From the NCBI RefSeq assembly GCF_018207095.1, contig NZ_QOCZ01000044.1, positions 1-33,719 on the forward strand: 33,719 nt of DNA, read 5' to 3'. The position numbers and the translations under genes are program-made. Below are positions 16,462 to 23,783 of this stretch, piece after piece. Position 1 is the first letter of the stretch, and each line of letters opens with the position of its first letter. The notes under the pieces are model-generated. The model was not told where the DNA came from. It saw only the letters and a list, made by a program, of their open reading frames with translations, and ran no database searches. The DNA comes from Nocardiopsis sp. MG754419. Lineage in GTDB: Bacteria > Actinomycetota > Actinomycetes > Streptosporangiales > Streptosporangiaceae.

Positions 16462-17322
16462 ATGTGCGCCCGAACCCCGCAAGACGCCCCCCAAGCCACC
16501 CCGGCGGCGAATTCCTCCGATTCCGGTCCCGTTCTGCTCCTCTGCTCCGGTCAGAGATCGGGGAGCACCCTCCTCCAACGACTCGTGTCCTCCGGGCCCG
16601 ACCTGTGGGTCTGGGGCGAGCCCGGACCCGGGGTCCGCGGGTTCCAGGAGGCCGACCTCGCGATGCGGGGGCTCAGCGACTACCGCTCCGACCAGGGCGC
16701 GGCGGAGATCGAACGCGAGGGTCCACCCGGCTTCATCGCCGTGGTCCTGCCCTCCAGGGAGGTCTACCGCTCGGCCGCGCGCGCGTGGTTCGACACCGCG
16801 TTCGCCGACGTCCCCCACCGGGGGCCCGGTGCCCGCTGGGGTTTCAAGGAGGTTCTGCTGGGCCGCTCCTTCGCGGAGTGGTTCGTGGACCTGTATCCCC
16901 GGGCACGCGTCGTCCACATGGTCCGCCATCCTCTCCACGCGCTCCGGTCCCTCCTGTCCTGGGAGGAACAGATTCCCAAGTGGACCCCGGACCGCACCGC
17001 CGAGGCGATGGGCAACTGGCTCGACGTGGTCGATTCGTTCCACACGTCGGGCGATGACCCCCCGTGGTTGCTGCGCCTGTCCTACGAGGAGTTGATCACC
17101 GGCCGGGCCGACGTGCTGGACCGGCTGGAGGCTCACGTGGGCCTCGCCGCGGGTTCCCTGGACCGCTCGGTCCTCCAGCAGCGGATCCACCGCCCCGGCG
17201 ACATCGGCCGGGTGCCCCGCGCGCTGCCCGGAGACGAGGAGGTCGCCCTCCGGTTCGCGGCGCTGGAGACGGGCAGCCGCATCCGGGACCACGCGGAGCG
17301 GCTCGGTTACCGGATGACCTGA
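16462..17322 (+). CDS. Sulfotransferase-like protein
   Basis: A 286-aa protein of the PAPS-dependent sulfotransferase family. The 5'-phosphosulfate-binding loop SGQRSGSTLLQR is at residues 29-40 and the 3'-phosphate-binding segment VVHMVRHPLHALRSLLSWEE follows in mid-protein. The acceptor is unknown; bacterial members sulfate sugars, lipids or small metabolites, and some have lost the activity. ATG 16462 is preceded by GCAGGGGC; an in-frame GTG at 16426 would add 12 residues but has no ribosome site. It is a single gene, with a large non-coding gap downstream. Confidence 0.75.
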   Translation: MCARTPQDAPQATPAANSSDSGPVLLLCSGQRSGSTLLQRLVSSGPDLWVWGEPGPGVRGFQEADLAMRGLSDYRSDQGAAEIEREGPPGFIAVVLPSREVYRSAARAWFDTAFADVPHRGPGARWGFKEVLLGRSFAEWFVDLYPRARVVHMVRHPLHALRSLLSWEEQIPKWTPDRTAEAMGNWLDVVDSFHTSGDDPPWLLRLSYEELITGRADVLDRLEAHVGLAAGSLDRSVLQQRIHRPGDIGRVPRALPGDEEVALRFAALETGSRIRDHAERLGYRMT

Positions 17323-18116
17323 CCGGCCCACGGATCGGGGAGCCCCGTCGCCTGCCCCGGCGATGCCGGGGCGCCGCCGGTGCGCGTCGGGGGTGGTGGT
17401 CACGCCCGCGCGGGTGCGTCGGGGGCGACCCACCCTGTACCTCGCTTCCCGCATGGCGCGGTCCCGCGGCGGGGGAGTGGGCCCATCGAAGGGCGGTCGG
17501 GCCCCGGAACCCGGACGTGCCGGGGCCCGTCTCGGGTTCGGTGGCGCGGCTGGTCCGGCCGCGCTCCCACCCGTGTCCGGCCGAGGCTCCCGACACCACA
17601 CCGGGCACGGCGTGGTGTCGACGCGCTCGCTCGGAAAATGGTGGTGCGTGTCCGAAGCCAGTACATCCGACCCGGCGTGACCAGGTCCCCGGGATTTCCT
17701 TCTGATCCGATCGGGAAAACGCGCGAAGAACGGGTTTTCCGTGTTTCCGGCGTCTTTCCCGTGGTGATCGTGTCGTGTCTCACGTTCGCTTTATGTTTCG
17801 TCCCCGTGTGTTTCTTGAGCGTGCCTTTGTCTGCGGAGTTCTCCCGGCGCGGTCACGGGATCCGGGCACGGGGGCAGGGAATGGTGAGGCCGGTGGTGCT
17901 GATGTGACCCCTGGGTGTCAGTGGTGTGGACCGTTATCGCTGAAGAGGGTAGTGAGCAGCGTGTTTCTCGTTGTTCCGGAGTGGCTCTTCGTTCCGTTCC
18001 CGCTGCCGGGTGGCCCCCTGGTTCCGGTGATACTTTTGTGTCCGTCCGGTGACTCATGATTTCTTTCGCCCCTCTTATAAGGTGGCCCGGTCGTCGTGAA
18101 TCAAGGAGGCTGTGCG
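17323..18116. other. Large non-coding region with AT-richer half
   Basis: About 790 bp without a convincing gene. The first 300 bp are GC-rich with low-complexity frames. From about 17630 the base composition falls well below the flanks and T-rich runs appear. Inverted arms GGAAAAC (17714-17720) and GTTTTCC (17734-17740) could form a hairpin. Near the end TTATAA (18075-18080) with TGACTC (18050-18055) may be the promoter of the dioxygenase operon. Short frames near 17775-18059 on either strand show no protein-like composition. Confidence 0.55.
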
Positions 18117-18953
18117 TTGGAAATCAAGGAGATCAGGTCTGGATTCGTCGCCGAGGTGACGGGCCGGAACCGTGAAATCCTGGCGGATCGCGACGGTGAC
18201 GTGGTGAAGAAAGCGTTGCTCGCCCATTCGGTGGTCATTATGCGCGGAATGGAGTTGGCGCCGCGCGAGCAGGTGGCGCTGACCCGCCTGCTCGGCCCTC
18301 CGGAGGTCGTCACGGACCTGCGCAACCACCACCCGGACAGCACCGACATCTTGGTCATCAAGAACGCGGGGACCACCCCCGTGGTGGGCAACACGCACTG
18401 GCACTCCGACCGGTCCTTCCTGCCCGAGCCGACACGGTTCACCGTCCTGCGAGCGGACGTCGTCCCGGACCAGGGCGGGGACACCCTGTTCGCCGACATG
18501 ACGGCGGCCCACCGTGAACTGGACGAGGAGTGGCGTTCGATGCTCACCGGGGCCGAGGCGGTGCACTCCTACGACACCATCGCCAGGACCCGCTCCCGCG
18601 TCCACGACACCCCCCTGGAGCAGGGGTACGCCCGTAAGTACCCTCCGACCGTCCATCCCCTGGTGCGGGCCCACCCCGAGTCGGGCACCCCGGCGCTCTA
18701 CCTCAACGAACTCTGCATGGCCGCGCTGCACCGCCCCGACCGGGTTCCGGTCACGGTCGGCGTCGCCGAGCTGCACGCGTACGCGACCCAGGAGAGATTC
18801 GTCCATCGGCACCACTGGAACCCGGGCGACGTCGTGGTGTGGGACAACGCCCGCGTGCTGCACCGCGCCAGTGACCTGCCGCCGGGACTGTCCCGCGTCC
18901 TGCACCGGACCACGACCGCGGGGGTCGCGCCCCGCGCGCCCCAGGAGGGATGA
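18117..18953 (+). CDS. TauD/TfdA-family Fe(II)/2-oxoglutarate dioxygenase
   Basis: A 278-aa non-heme iron dioxygenase that should couple decarboxylation of 2-oxoglutarate to oxidation of an unknown substrate. The facial triad is visible: H96-x-D98 in THWHSDRSF and distal H249 in RVLHRAS, with R260 at the H-x10-R spacing that binds 2-oxoglutarate. TTG 18117 is chosen because AAGGAGG (18103-18109) lies 7 nt upstream. An in-frame GTG at 18096 lies upstream of that site and would need another one. It is followed after 3 bp by a glycosyltransferase, so the pair is probably translated together. This fits hydroxylation of a secondary metabolite before glycosylation; that is inference. Confidence 0.88.
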   Translation: MEIKEIRSGFVAEVTGRNREILADRDGDVVKKALLAHSVVIMRGMELAPREQVALTRLLGPPEVVTDLRNHHPDSTDILVIKNAGTTPVVGNTHWHSDRSFLPEPTRFTVLRADVVPDQGGDTLFADMTAAHRELDEEWRSMLTGAEAVHSYDTIARTRSRVHDTPLEQGYARKYPPTVHPLVRAHPESGTPALYLNELCMAALHRPDRVPVTVGVAELHAYATQERFVHRHHWNPGDVVVWDNARVLHRASDLPPGLSRVLHRTTTAGVAPRAPQEG

Positions 18954-18956
18954 CCG

Positions 18957-20186
18957 GTGTCGGAGAGCCCGGTGCTGTTCGCGGGCATACCGGCCCACGG
19001 TCACATGATCCCCACCTCGGCGTTGGCCGAGAGCCTCGTGGCTCGCGGCCTGCCGGTCGAGTTCCTGGTCTCGGACGAGTTCGCCGACTCCGTGCGCGCG
19101 AGCGGCGTCCGACCGCTGATCTATCCCACCACCTGGTCGGTCCCCGCCGCCCTCCCGGTTCCGCGCACCACGGCGGACGCCATGGTGCTCAGACGGATGT
19201 TGGCCGAGGAAGCGGTGGCGCAGGCCCGTACCGTGCTGCGGCGGAGGGGAGCGCCGCCCCCGAGAGCGGTGGTCTACGACACCGCGGTGGGACCCGCCGC
19301 GCGGACGCTCGCCGCGCTCTGGGGCGTGCCGGCCGTCCAGGTGTTCACCGGCGTGGCGACGGCACCCGACTTCAGCCTCGCGCCGATCCTCGCTCAGCGC
19401 TACCCGGATCTGGCCCTGCTCCCGCCGCCCGAGCCCGATCCGGCACTGCTGCGCCTGGCCACCGACCATGGTCTGCCCCGTCACCGGGCCGCCGCCCTGA
19501 GGGCCCCGTGGGAACGCCTGTCCCTGGTCCTGCAGCCCCGCGCGTTCCACCCTGAGTCCGAGGCCTTCGACCCCGACGCGTTCGCCTTCGTCGGACCCTG
19601 CCTGTCCCCGAGTCGCAGCCGTGCCGTGTGGCGTCCGCCCTCGGACGCGGGGCCGGTGCTCCTGGTGGCGCTGGGCACCCTGTACAACCGGCGTCCCGTG
19701 TTCTACCGGGCCTGTGTCGAGGCGATGCGCGGCACCGCCTGGCACACGGTGTTGGCGGTGGGCGGGCACGTGGCGCCCGACGATCTGGGGCCGGCGGCCC
19801 CCAACGTGGAGGTCCACGCCCACGTCCCGCAACCCTCGGTGCTCGCCCACGCCCGCGTCGCGATCGGCCACGCGGGCATGGGGTCGACCATGGAGGCCCT
19901 CGCCGCGGGCGTGCCGGTCCTGGCGGTTCCGCAGACCCCCGAACAGGACGCTGTGGCGCGCAGGGTCGCCGAACTCGGCCTCGGTGCCAGGCTGCCGCCC
20001 GAGCGGGTCACCGCCGCCCTGGTGCGGGCCACGGTCGATCACCTGGCGACCGATCCGGGGGTCCGGGAACGGGTGGCCGCGATGCGCTCCCTCCTCCGCT
20101 CCGCCGGTGGCGCGGAACGTGCGGCGTTCCTCATCCAGGACCATCTCGAACGGAGGACCGCGGCATCCCCGCGGGTCGATCGCTGA
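18957..20186 (+). CDS. MGT-type glycosyltransferase (GT1, GT-B fold)
   Basis: A 409-aa nucleotide-sugar-dependent glycosyltransferase like macrolide glycosyltransferases. The N-terminal acceptor domain opens with PVLFAGIPAHGHMIPTSALAESL, where the His after Ala is the usual catalytic base position. The C-terminal donor domain has VAIGHAGMGSTMEALAAG and VPVLAVPQTPEQDAVA (about residues 301-334), the donor-binding signature. GTG 18957 lies 3 bp after the dioxygenase stop, with GGAGGG just upstream. Sugar and acceptor are unknown. Some relatives inactivate macrolides, others decorate natural products. Confidence 0.9.
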   Translation: MSESPVLFAGIPAHGHMIPTSALAESLVARGLPVEFLVSDEFADSVRASGVRPLIYPTTWSVPAALPVPRTTADAMVLRRMLAEEAVAQARTVLRRRGAPPPRAVVYDTAVGPAARTLAALWGVPAVQVFTGVATAPDFSLAPILAQRYPDLALLPPPEPDPALLRLATDHGLPRHRAAALRAPWERLSLVLQPRAFHPESEAFDPDAFAFVGPCLSPSRSRAVWRPPSDAGPVLLVALGTLYNRRPVFYRACVEAMRGTAWHTVLAVGGHVAPDDLGPAAPNVEVHAHVPQPSVLAHARVAIGHAGMGSTMEALAAGVPVLAVPQTPEQDAVARRVAELGLGARLPPERVTAALVRATVDHLATDPGVRERVAAMRSLLRSAGGAERAAFLIQDHLERRTAASPRVDR

Positions 20187-20316
20187 AGGGCGCGATGGGC
20201 GCACCCGCCCGTGGCGCGAGGCCGCACACCACGACCGGAAGTGACCGACACCCCCGGTGGAAAGGCGGATCGGTTCGCCGGTACGAGACCGAGATCAGGG
20301 TGACGAGGAGAGGTGC

Positions 20317-20976
20317 ATGGACGCGAGCGGACTACGCCCCGGGGCCTGGCGTGAGGCACGGAGCCCCTACGCCTGGATGAGTCGGGGCGACGGTGAACTC
20401 CTGCTGGCCGTGCTGGAGTTCGCCGCACGAGGGCAGGGACACGTACGGGTGTTGGAGTGGGGGTCGGGGCAGAGCACCCTGGAGTTCACCCGCCTGCTCC
20501 GGGAACGGGGTCTGACCCACGACTGGACGGCCCTGGAGTACGACCGGACCTTCTTCGACGAGCAGGTGCTGCCCGCGCTCAGAGACCGCCCCGGATCGGA
20601 GGTGCGCTATCCCGACGACGACGCCGTCCTGACCGTTCCCGGAGCCGGCGGACCGAGCCGGATCACCGGGGTGTGCTGGAACCGGACACGCCTGCGGCCC
20701 GCCGAGCATCGTGCCGATCGTGACGTGGATCTGGACGCCTACGTGGACTACCCGGTCGGGCGTGAGCCCTACGACGTGGTGTTCGTCGACGGGCGGATGC
20801 GCCGGAGGTGCCTGCTCACGGTCGCCGAGCTCTTGGGCCCGTCGACCATCGTGGTGTTGCACGACGCCTGGCACGAGTACTACCACTGCGCCCTGAAGAG
20901 TTACCCGGTGGGCCGTTTTTGCGGGGACGAGATGTGGATCGGCGCGCGTGCGGAGGCCGTCCTGCCACCGGTGTGA
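20317..20976 (+). CDS. Class I SAM methyltransferase-like protein
   Basis: A 219-aa protein with a Rossmann-like fold signature: VLEWGSGQST (residues 45-54) corresponds to SAM-binding motif I, and YDVVFVDGRMRRRCLL to the later strand with an acidic end. It resembles the 'methyltransferase 24' group by these motifs. The substrate is unknown. ATG 20317 follows GAGGAGAGG. It lies 130 bp after the glycosyltransferase on the same strand and probably belongs to the same cassette. The middle (about 95-150) is unlike typical methyltransferases, so a non-methyltransferase role is possible. Confidence 0.65.
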   Translation: MDASGLRPGAWREARSPYAWMSRGDGELLLAVLEFAARGQGHVRVLEWGSGQSTLEFTRLLRERGLTHDWTALEYDRTFFDEQVLPALRDRPGSEVRYPDDDAVLTVPGAGGPSRITGVCWNRTRLRPAEHRADRDVDLDAYVDYPVGREPYDVVFVDGRMRRRCLLTVAELLGPSTIVVLHDAWHEYYHCALKSYPVGRFCGDEMWIGARAEAVLPPV

Positions 20977-21120
20977 TCCCTGGGCGCTCCGGCTTCGCGC
21001 CGACCCGGACCCGCCCGACCGCGGCGTCACCCCTCACCGGGCGGGCGCCGGCGGCCACAGGAGGGGGTCCGTCGCCGACGGCTCCGACCGCGGGCCGCGA
21101 CATCGGAAAGGGCAGGCTCC

Positions 21121-21823
21121 ATGACCGTTTCGACCACCTCCAGCCGCGTGGACGATCTTCTCCGACGCGGCGCGTCGCGGGTTCCGGACCGCCCGGCCCT
21201 GGTCTTCGAGAGTCGCACCTGGACCTACGCCGAACTCGACGACGCCGTGACCCGGGCCGCGGCCCGAGGAGCACGCGGATCGACCCGCCTCGGCGGGGCG
21301 GTCGGTGCTGTTCGTGGAGCTGCGCGTGGTCGACGACCAGGGACGGGACGTCGCCCCCGGCGAAGCGGGTGAGGTGATCTACCGGTCGCCGCAACTGTGC
21401 CTGGGCTACTGGGACAAGCCCGAGGAGACCGCGGAGGCGTTCAGGGAGGGCTGGTTCCACTCGGGCGACCCGGTGCGCGCCGACGCCGAGGGCGACATCG
21501 AGGTCGTGGACCGGATCAAGGACGTGATCGACACCGGCGGGGCGCTGGCGGCCTCGCGTGAGATCGAGGACGTGCTGTTCGCGCACGACCAGGTGGCCCA
21601 GGCGGAGGCCGTGGGGGTGCCGGACGCCGAATGGATCGAGGCGGTGACGGCCTACGTCGTGCCCGCGCCGGGCGTCGACGTGGAGGCGTTGCCCAAGGTG
21701 CTGGTGGAGCACGTGAGCGCCCGGCTGGCGCCGTTCAAGGTGCCCAAGGCGGTGCGGGTGGTGGCCGCACTGCCCCGCACCGCCTCGGGCAAGATCCTCA
21801 AGCGCGAACTGCGTGGTGGCTGA
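21121..21823 (+). pseudogene. Acyl-CoA ligase/AMP-binding enzyme, internally deleted
   Basis: The first ~45 codons from ATG 21121 read as the start of an AMP-forming acyl-CoA ligase (VDDLLRRGASRVPDRPALVF, WTYAELDDAVTRAA). At about 21255-21265 this frame stops making sense, and the +1 frame (ending at 21823) picks up a typical ligase C-terminus: PEEHADRPASAGRSVLFVE, LGYWDKPEETAEAF, GWFHSGD, a VVDRIKDVI hinge and RTASGKILKREL with the A10 lysine. Some 300 residues, including the ATP-binding TSGTTGxPK region, are missing. This is a deletion plus frameshift, so no active adenylating enzyme can be made. It sits at the end of the dioxygenase/glycosyltransferase cassette. Confidence 0.85.
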
Positions 21824-21838
21824 GCGCTCCCCGGAGTC

Positions 21839-21859
21839 GATCCGGGCTCACTCCGGATC
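21839..21859. terminator. Hairpin at convergent ends (pseudogene / MFS)
   Basis: GATCCGG (21839-21845) and CCGGATC (21853-21859) form a 7-bp stem around 7 nt. It overlaps the MFS stop codon and lies 16 nt past the pseudogene stop. An alternative stem CCGGAGT/ACTCCGG (21831-21856) competes with it. Confidence 0.35.
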
Positions 21860-23065
21860 CGTACCGACCCGGTCTCGCTCGCCCGTGGTCGCCACCGCCG
21901 TGCGAGGCCGGGCCGCCGGACTGAGGAAACCGGCGAAGGCCACGAAGAGCAGTGGCAGGAGCAGGGCCGCGCGCAGACCGTGCTCCTCCCCGACGAAGCC
22001 GAGCACGGGTGGTCCGACCAGGAACGCGATGTACCCCACGGTCGCGACCAGCGCGACCCGGGCGGCGGAGTCGGGGCCGGAGTCGCCGGCGGCGGACAGG
22101 GCCACCGGGAAGCCCAGGGAGGCGCCCAGGCCCCACAGGACCACGGCCGCGGCGGCCAGGACCTGGCTGTCCGCACCGGCCACCAGGCCCATGCCCGCGA
22201 CCCCGGCCGCGGCGCTGGCCGCCAGTACCCGGGACCTGCCGAAGCGCGCCAGGAAGTAGCCTCCGGCGAAACGGCCCACCGTCATCGACGCGGCGAAGAC
22301 GGCGTAGACCATCGACCCCATCGCCTGGTCGAAGCCGTGACCGTCGACCATGATCAGGGGCAGCCAGTCGTTGGCGGTGCCCTCGGCCAGGGCCATGGCC
22401 AGCACGATGACACCGATGAGGACCAGCCGGGTGTCCTTCCACAGGGCGCGGGTCCGGCCGCCCGGGGCCTCCGTGGAGGCACGCCCGTACGTTCTGCCGG
22501 TCCCGGGGGGCAGGGAACCGAGGGTCGCGACCGCGGCCACCAAGGCCAGCACACCGACGATCACCAGGTGCCACGCGACGGAGAACCCGGTCGCCGTGAA
22601 CGTCATGCCGGCCAGAGCGCCGATCACGGTGCCCAGACTGAAGAAGCCGTGCAGCCGGGGCAGCAACGGCAGGGACAGCGTCTTCTCGATGTCGGCGCCC
22701 TCGACGTTCATCGCGACCTCGCCGCCGCCCATGCCCAGGCCGAAGAGGAACAGGCCGAACGCGACCAGGAGGGCGGTCGACAGGGCGGCGCCCATGCCGA
22801 TGGTGGGCATGCTGAGGATCACGGCGAGCGTCCCGAACACGATGACCGGTCGGGCACCGAAACGGGCGACGAGCACCCCCGACCCGAGGATGCCGAGCAT
22901 CGACCCCGCCGAGAGACCGAACAGCACCATCCCCATCTCGGCCGTGGAGGCGCCCAGGGCGTCGCGGATGGCGGGGGTGCGGGTGACCCAGGAGGAGATC
23001 CCCAACCCGGGCAGGAGGAAGAGAACGCACAGCGCGACGCGCCGGCGTTTCATGGCGATGTCCAA
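21848..23065 (-). CDS. MFS transporter
   Basis: A roughly 405-aa major facilitator superfamily permease with 12 predicted helices. The first loop (SSWVTRTPAIRDALGAS, LVARFGARPVIVFG) carries the MFS motif-A-like basic turn, repeated in the second half (YFLARFGRSRVLA). It resembles the YbjJ/inner-membrane MFS group. Substrate unknown. TTG 23065 is preferred because GAGGAG lies 6 nt before it; ATG 23053, four codons later, is the alternative (MKRRRVALC). It is divergent from a TetR-family gene with a palindrome between them, which suggests drug- or metabolite-induced export. Confidence 0.85.
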   Translation of the reverse strand: MDIAMKRRRVALCVLFLLPGLGISSWVTRTPAIRDALGASTAEMGMVLFGLSAGSMLGILGSGVLVARFGARPVIVFGTLAVILSMPTIGMGAALSTALLVAFGLFLFGLGMGGGEVAMNVEGADIEKTLSLPLLPRLHGFFSLGTVIGALAGMTFTATGFSVAWHLVIVGVLALVAAVATLGSLPPGTGRTYGRASTEAPGGRTRALWKDTRLVLIGVIVLAMALAEGTANDWLPLIMVDGHGFDQAMGSMVYAVFAASMTVGRFAGGYFLARFGRSRVLAASAAAGVAGMGLVAGADSQVLAAAAVVLWGLGASLGFPVALSAAGDSGPDSAARVALVATVGYIAFLVGPPVLGFVGEEHGLRAALLLPLLFVAFAGFLSPAARPRTAVATTGERDRVGTDPE

Positions 23066-23094
23066 GAGGAACTCCTCGACGAGGGCCGACCGGT

Positions 23095-23116
23095 AGTGTG
23101 CACAAACGTACACACT
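23095..23116. promoter_or_regulatory. Candidate TetR operator (MFS/TetR gap)
   Basis: A 22-bp imperfect palindrome, AGTGTGCACAAACGTACACACT, with 8 of the outer 9 positions paired, lies in the 123-bp gap between the divergent MFS and TetR genes. Size and place fit a TetR dimer site. Confidence 0.5.
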
Positions 23117-23188
23117 TTGGGCGGGTCTCACCACCCGGTTCGGAACGGGGCCGATCACGCGTCAGAATGGGCCCGGGGAGGGGATGTC

Positions 23189-23752
23189 ATGGGTGGTTCC
23201 CGGCGTGTGGCCAACGATCCGGGGCGCAAGGAGCGCATCGTCGTCGCGACGTTGGAGGTGGTCGCCGAGCGCGGTGTGCACAAGACCACGCATCGTGCGA
23301 TCGCCGAACGCGCCTCGGTGCCCCTGGGATCGTTGACGTACTACTTCGACGGGTTGACGGAGATCCTGGAGCACGCCTTCCGCCATCTGACGCACACCAT
23401 GTCCGAGTACTACGGTGCCCGGGTGGCCGCGGCGGCCGACCGGGACGAGGCGTGCGCGGCCGTGGTCGACCTCATCTGTGGTCCCGAGTACGCCACGCCC
23501 CGTCAGTTCGTGCTGCTCTTCGAGATGTACTCCTACGCCAACCACAACGACGAGGTCCGCAGGGCCGCCCGCGCCTGGATGGATCTCAGCAGGTCCTCCC
23601 TGTCCGCGCACTTCTCCCCGGGGGCCTGCCGAGCCCTGGACGCGTTGGTGGAGGGATGGTCGATGCACCGGCACTTCGAGCGCGAGGAGGGCGGAGCGGA
23701 CCGCGCCCTGGTCGCGGCGACCGTGGCCGCCATCGCCGGTCGTCTCGACTGA
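23189..23752 (+). CDS. TetR-family transcriptional regulator
   Basis: A 187-aa TetR regulator. The helix-turn-helix runs from about residues 33 to 54 (TTHRAIAERASVPLGSLTYYF), and the remainder is an all-helical ligand domain of the short BetI-like type. ATG 23189 is preceded by GGGGAGGGG. It is divergent from the MFS exporter and most likely represses it through the palindrome at 23095-23116; a ligand is not predictable. Confidence 0.88.
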   Translation: MGGSRRVANDPGRKERIVVATLEVVAERGVHKTTHRAIAERASVPLGSLTYYFDGLTEILEHAFRHLTHTMSEYYGARVAAAADRDEACAAVVDLICGPEYATPRQFVLLFEMYSYANHNDEVRRAARAWMDLSRSSLSAHFSPGACRALDALVEGWSMHRHFEREEGGADRALVAATVAAIAGRLD

Positions 23753-23756
23753 CCCC

Positions 23757-23775
23757 GCGCGCCCCCGGGGCGCGC
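23757..23775. terminator. Bidirectional terminator
   Basis: Perfect 9-bp arms GCGCGCCCC and GGGGCGCGC around one base, in the 31-bp gap between convergent stop codons of the TetR gene and the CPBP-TIM fusion gene. Confidence 0.6.
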
Positions 23776-23783
23776 ACGTCTCC

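Noticed and set aside
17775..18059. Small protein gene in the gap before the dioxygenase
   Set aside because: No ribosome site, no recognisable composition on either strand; better explained as non-coding leader.
18075..20204. 709-codon minus-strand frame over the dioxygenase and glycosyltransferase
   Set aside because: His/Gly/Arg-rich shadow; the plus strand has catalytic motifs and ribosome sites.
21305..21823. Stand-alone small gene from GTG 21305
   Set aside because: No ribosome site and family-like residues continue upstream of the GTG in the same frame, so it is the tail of a deleted ligase.
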